64,000 bases of DNA. Source: Photobacterium sp. TLY01 (lineage in GTDB: Bacteria > Pseudomonadota > Gammaproteobacteria > Enterobacterales > Vibrionaceae). The stretch spans positions 310,001-374,000 of the forward strand of contig NZ_CP090364.1 of assembly GCF_021432065.1 (NCBI RefSeq), in the 5' to 3' direction. The position numbers and the translations under genes are program-made. Below, piece by piece: positions 59,478 through 64,000 of the stretch. Position 1 is the stretch's first letter; the number at the start of each line of letters is the position of its first letter. The notes under the pieces were generated by a model. It ran no database searches and had not been told where the DNA came from. It saw nothing but the letters and a program-made list of their open reading frames with translations.

Positions 59478-60290
59478 ATGACAGCAACCGAAGCGTTAAT
59501 TCGTATTAACAACCTGACGTTTTCCCGAGGTGAACGCAAAATCTTTGATGATGTGTCACTGGAGGTTCCGAAAGGCAAAATTACTGCCATTATGGGACCG
59601 TCCGGCATTGGTAAAACGACCCTGCTTCGTCTGATCGGCGGCCAGATAATGCCGGATCAGGGGGAGATTTGGTTTGACGATAAAAATATCCCAGCCTTGT
59701 CGCGCAATGACTTGTACCGGGCGCGCAAGCGGATGAGTATGCTCTTTCAGTCCGGTGCGCTGTTTACCGACATGACCGTGTTCGACAATGTGGCGTTTCC
59801 GCTGCGTGAACACACAGAACTGCCAGAAGATTTGCTGCGTACGCTGGTGCTGCTCAAACTGGAAGCTGTCGGTTTAAGGGGAGCGGCGAATTTAATGCCC
59901 AACGAATTGTCCGGAGGTATGGCACGCCGTGCCGCGCTGGCGCGGGCGATAGCACTCGATCCAGACCTTATCATGTATGACGAGCCTTTTGTCGGGCAGG
60001 ATCCTATTACCATGGGAGTACTGGTTAAGCTGATCCATAACCTGAACGAGGCCCTGAGCATCACCTCGGTTATCGTGTCACACGATGTGCCTGAAGTGAT
60101 GAGTATTGCCGATCATGTGTATTTGCTGTCCGGTGGCAAAATTATTGGCAGCGGCACCCCGGATGAACTGAACGCCAATCCTGATGAGCGGGTTCGTCAG
60201 TTTTTGGATGGTAAAGCGGACGGCCCTGTTCCTTTTAACTTCCCTGCACAGGCACTGGAGCAGGATCTTTTCAGCCAGTTTTTGTCGTAA
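59478..60290 (+). CDS. mlaF: Phospholipid ABC transporter ATPase MlaF
   Basis: The 270-residue ATPase of MlaFEDB, which keeps outer-membrane lipid asymmetry by trafficking phospholipids. Walker A GPSGIGKT at 40-47, signature LSGGMARR, Walker B LIMYDEPF. It starts the operon mlaFEDCB-ibaG-murA, divergent from yrbG. Confidence 0.96.
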   Translation: MTATEALIRINNLTFSRGERKIFDDVSLEVPKGKITAIMGPSGIGKTTLLRLIGGQIMPDQGEIWFDDKNIPALSRNDLYRARKRMSMLFQSGALFTDMTVFDNVAFPLREHTELPEDLLRTLVLLKLEAVGLRGAANLMPNELSGGMARRAALARAIALDPDLIMYDEPFVGQDPITMGVLVKLIHNLNEALSITSVIVSHDVPEVMSIADHVYLLSGGKIIGSGTPDELNANPDERVRQFLDGKADGPVPFNFPAQALEQDLFSQFLS

Positions 60291-60348
60291 CCGCTAACTT
60301 GCACTGAGTTGGTGAGTCATCGCGAATGAAGAAAGGTAATTCCATATT

Positions 60349-61131
60349 ATGTTAACGGATTTTATCGTGCAGCTGGGCCAGAGTACGCTGTCCAGTTGCC
60401 GTACCATGGGACGGGCGACCCTGCTGTTATCCGGCGCACTGGTGAGTAAACCGCAACCCGCCAAAATGTTCCCATTGCTGTTAAAACAGCTTTATTCGGT
60501 TGGGGTGCTCTCAGTCGCTATCATTATGGTATCGGGCTTATTTATCGGTATGGTACTGAGCCTGCAGGGGTTTATTGTGCTGGTGGATTTTGGTGCAGAA
60601 ACCAGCCTGGGCCAGATGGTGGCACTGTCACTGTTGCGGGAGCTGGGGCCTGTGGTCACCGCTTTACTGTTTGCCGGCCGGGCCGGCTCGGCTCTGACCG
60701 CTGAAATTGGCTTGATGAAAGCCACCGAACAGATTTCCAGCATGGAAATGATGGCTATAGATCCGCTTCGCCGTGTGGTCGCACCGCGTTTCTGGGCGGG
60801 CGTTATTTCCATGCCGCTACTGACAATGCTTTTTATTGCAGTTGGCATCTGGGGCGGCCAGCTGGTGGGTGTGAACTGGAAAGGCATTGATTACGGCAGT
60901 TTCTGGTCAGTGATGCAGTCATCCGTCGAGCTGGGCTATGACATAGGCAACAGCCTGATTAAGTCGCTGTGCTTTGCTGTGACCGTTACCTGGATTGCGG
61001 TTTATAACGGCTTCGATGCCGTGCCGACATCAGAAGGGATCAGCCGGGCGACCACCCGGACAGTCGTGAACTCTTCATTGGCGGTATTGGGTTTAGATTT
61101 TGTGCTGACAGCACTTATGTTTGGGAATTAA
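60349..61131 (+). CDS. mlaE: Phospholipid ABC transporter permease MlaE
   Basis: A 260-residue permease with about five membrane helices; the MlaE-family motifs [19 protein letters not shown] and IGLMKATEQ are present. It is 58 nt after mlaF and 2 nt before mlaD. Confidence 0.96.
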   Translation: MLTDFIVQLGQSTLSSCRTMGRATLLLSGALVSKPQPAKMFPLLLKQLYSVGVLSVAIIMVSGLFIGMVLSLQGFIVLVDFGAETSLGQMVALSLLRELGPVVTALLFAGRAGSALTAEIGLMKATEQISSMEMMAIDPLRRVVAPRFWAGVISMPLLTMLFIAVGIWGGQLVGVNWKGIDYGSFWSVMQSSVELGYDIGNSLIKSLCFAVTVTWIAVYNGFDAVPTSEGISRATTRTVVNSSLAVLGLDFVLTALMFGN

Positions 61132-61133
61132 TC

Positions 61134-61613
61134 ATGCAACAGAACAGACAATTAGAACTTTGGGTCGGCAGTTTTGTATTCGCAGGTATTGTGGCGCTGT
61201 TGGTGCTGGTATTTCAAGTCGCAGATGTGAAAAGCTTCGGTAATTCTGAATCTTACGACTTAAAAGCGCGGTTTGATAACATTGGCGGACTGAAAGTCCG
61301 TTCACCGGTCAAAGTCGGGGGAGTGACCATTGGCACGGTGAGTAATATCACGCTGGATACAGAGTCTTATGTCCCTATCGTGACACTCGCGATTGAGAAG
61401 AAATACGGTTACTTTCCAGAAACCAGTTCCGCTGCCATCCTTACTTCAGGCCTATTGGGCGAGCAGTATCTCGGGCTGTCACCGGGCTTTGTTGATGAAG
61501 GTATCCTGATGCTGGATGACGGTGACTTCATTGAAGACACCAAATCGGCATTGGTACTGGAAGACATGATTGGCCAGGTGCTGTACAGCATAGGCAACGA
61601 CGGCGACAAATAA
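61134..61613 (+). CDS. mlaD: MCE-domain substrate-binding protein MlaD
   Basis: A 159-residue bitopic protein: one N-terminal membrane segment (about 9-29, LWVGSFVFAGIVALLVLVF) and a periplasmic MCE domain (about 38-117, with VRSPVKVGGVTIG) that forms the hexameric lipid tunnel. Confidence 0.96.
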   Translation: MQQNRQLELWVGSFVFAGIVALLVLVFQVADVKSFGNSESYDLKARFDNIGGLKVRSPVKVGGVTIGTVSNITLDTESYVPIVTLAIEKKYGYFPETSSAAILTSGLLGEQYLGLSPGFVDEGILMLDDGDFIEDTKSALVLEDMIGQVLYSIGNDGDK

Positions 61614-61624
61614 GGAAGAAAACA

Positions 61625-62260
61625 ATGAAATTTTTGAAGATTTTATGGCTGACGATAGCGTGTTTACCACTCTTTGCCGGCGCTGCGACCGTTGATAAAA
61701 CGGACCCTTATAAAATGATGCAGACGGTGTCGCAACAGACATTCGCCCGTCTGAAATCTGAGCAGGCCCAGATTCAGCGTAATCCTGATTATCTGCGCAC
61801 TGTGGTTCGTCAGGAGCTGCTGCCTTATATCAACACCCGTTATGCCGCTTATAAAGTGCTTGGGCCGCAGTTGAAACAGACAACCAAAGAGCAGCGCAAT
61901 AACTTTGTGAATGCATTCACTGATTATCTGGTCGCCTCTTATGCACAGGTGCTGACGCAGTATAAAGATCAGGAGATTCGCATGGAACCGGTGAAGTCAG
62001 TGCCGGCCAGCAGCTCCATCGTCTCAATCCGTGTGGATATTCTGGATCCGCAACGCCCACCCATTCGGCTGGATTTCAAACTGCGTAAGAATAAGCAGAC
62101 CAATGAGTGGCAAGGCTATGACATGGTGGCCGAAGGGGTCAGCATGATTTCAACCAAGCAAAGTGAGTGGAGCGGACAACTGCGGACGGAAGGTGTCGAC
62201 AAAGTGACGCAGGATTTAAGAGCGCTGGCGGCTAAACCCATCAAACCTGAGGAAAAATGA
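61625..62260 (+). CDS. mlaC: Periplasmic phospholipid-binding protein MlaC
   Basis: A 211-residue secreted lipid shuttle between MlaA-OmpC and MlaFEDB. Signal peptide MKFLKILWLTIACLPLFAGA; NTF2-like body. It overlaps mlaB by 4 bp (ATGA). Confidence 0.95.
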   Translation: MKFLKILWLTIACLPLFAGAATVDKTDPYKMMQTVSQQTFARLKSEQAQIQRNPDYLRTVVRQELLPYINTRYAAYKVLGPQLKQTTKEQRNNFVNAFTDYLVASYAQVLTQYKDQEIRMEPVKSVPASSSIVSIRVDILDPQRPPIRLDFKLRKNKQTNEWQGYDMVAEGVSMISTKQSEWSGQLRTEGVDKVTQDLRALAAKPIKPEEK

Positions 62261-62574
62261 CCATGAGGAATCCCGCCATCCAATGGCAGGTGCAGGAAAA
62301 TGGCCATTACCGCTTGTCAGGGGCGCTGGAACGTGACACAGTGCCAGCCTTTTGGCAGCAAAGACGTGAATGGATGCCACAAGATGCTAAGGTCACGATC
62401 GAACTGTCTGGCCTGACTCGGGTAGACTCTGCGGGTATGGTGATGCTGCTGCATTTGCATCAGGAACTCAGTCAGGCAGGACGTCATCTGGTGCTGCAGG
62501 GCGTGCCGCAACAATTGTTAACCTTGCTCCGCCTGAGTCATGTCGACACTGTGCTGGCTGCCTGTATGGAATGA
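62257..62574 (+). CDS. mlaB: STAS-domain protein MlaB
   Basis: A 105-residue cytoplasmic STAS protein that stabilises and activates MlaF. The motif LTRVDSAGMVMLL holds the conserved Ser58. ATG at 62257 overlaps mlaC; ATG at 62263 is an alternative. Confidence 0.92.
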   Translation: MTMRNPAIQWQVQENGHYRLSGALERDTVPAFWQQRREWMPQDAKVTIELSGLTRVDSAGMVMLLHLHQELSQAGRHLVLQGVPQQLLTLLRLSHVDTVLAACME

Positions 62575-62600
62575 TCAACAGCTCAAGTAGAGGATAGCTT

Positions 62601-62855
62601 GTGGAAACATCTGAAATTAAACAAATTCTTGAAAATGCATTGGAGCTGGATGAAGTCATAGTGAGTGGCGAAGGCAGCCACTATCAGGTGATTGCTGTTG
62701 GTGCAATGTTTGACGGCATGAGCCGTGTGAAAAAACAACAGGCAGTTTATGCGCCACTGATGTCGCACATTGCCACGAATGCCATTCATGCCTTGTCAAT
62801 CAAAGCTTACACTCCTGAAGAGTGGGCGCGTGACAAGAAGCTGATGTCTTTGTAA
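62601..62855 (+). CDS. ibaG: BolA-family protein IbaG
   Basis: An 84-residue BolA-fold protein that binds monothiol glutaredoxin and iron-sulfur clusters in relatives and is tied to acid and envelope stress. The start is GTG with AGAGGA upstream. It is next to murA, as is usual. Confidence 0.92.
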   Translation: METSEIKQILENALELDEVIVSGEGSHYQVIAVGAMFDGMSRVKKQQAVYAPLMSHIATNAIHALSIKAYTPEEWARDKKLMSL

Positions 62856-62862
62856 GAGATAA

Positions 62863-64000
<1,138 letters not shown>

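Overview
The window is a stretch of core chromosome from a gamma-proteobacterium, most likely a member of the Vibrionaceae with fairly balanced base composition (for example a higher-GC Photobacterium, Grimontia or Salinivibrio; the genus cannot be fixed from sequence alone). The reasons are the complete MSHA type IV pilus locus lying between ssb and mreBCD, the uvrA/ssb divergent pair, and the block from rpoN through lpt, kds and mla to murA, all in orders familiar from Vibrio and its relatives.

Layout. 1-1280: the 3' end of an rRNA operon (23S end, 5S, tRNA-Thr(GGT), a second 5S, terminator), the same tail order as E. coli rrnD. 1400-9450: methionine and aspartate-family metabolism, with metA and metH both preceded by MetJ operators, a CPA1 Na+/H+ antiporter between them, and lysC read in the opposite direction behind a lysine riboswitch. 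9700-12700: a class-V aminotransferase and a PglL/Wzy-type O-oligosaccharyltransferase. 12750-17400: uvrA and ssb divergent around a LexA box, then a LysR regulator. 17586-36080: the MSHA pilus cluster mshH-I-J-K-L-M-N-E-G then mshB-A-C-D-O-P-Q, with no recognisable mshF. 36592-49521: mreBCD, maf, rng, yhdP, a nitrilase-family amidase, tldD, yjgA (reverse) and pmbA. 49585-59059, all reverse: mgtE, then rpoN-hpf-ptsN-rapZ-npr, lptBAC-kdsCD and the CaCA antiporter yrbG. 59478-64000: mlaFEDCB, ibaG and the start of murA (cut by the window edge).

How the parts work together. The msh genes encode the c-di-GMP-responsive assembly ATPase (MshE), inner-membrane alignment proteins (MshIJKN, MshG), an outer-membrane secretin (MshL), a set of pilins (MshA major; B, C, D, O, P minor) and a large exported tip-type protein (MshQ). 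mreBCD, murA, lpt, kds and mla all serve the cell envelope: shape, peptidoglycan, LPS core precursor and transport, and outer-membrane lipid asymmetry. rpoN-hpf-ptsN-rapZ-npr is the nitrogen-PTS/sigma-54 cluster.

I see no CRISPR array, prophage or intact insertion sequence, and no clearly undescribed system. The most unusual signals are the mosaic composition of mshQ (AT-rich 5' third joined to a GC-rich remainder), the absence of mshF, a terminator-like hairpin directly after the major pilin gene, a perfect 12-bp inverted repeat after metH, and a heptamer tandem repeat upstream of mreB.
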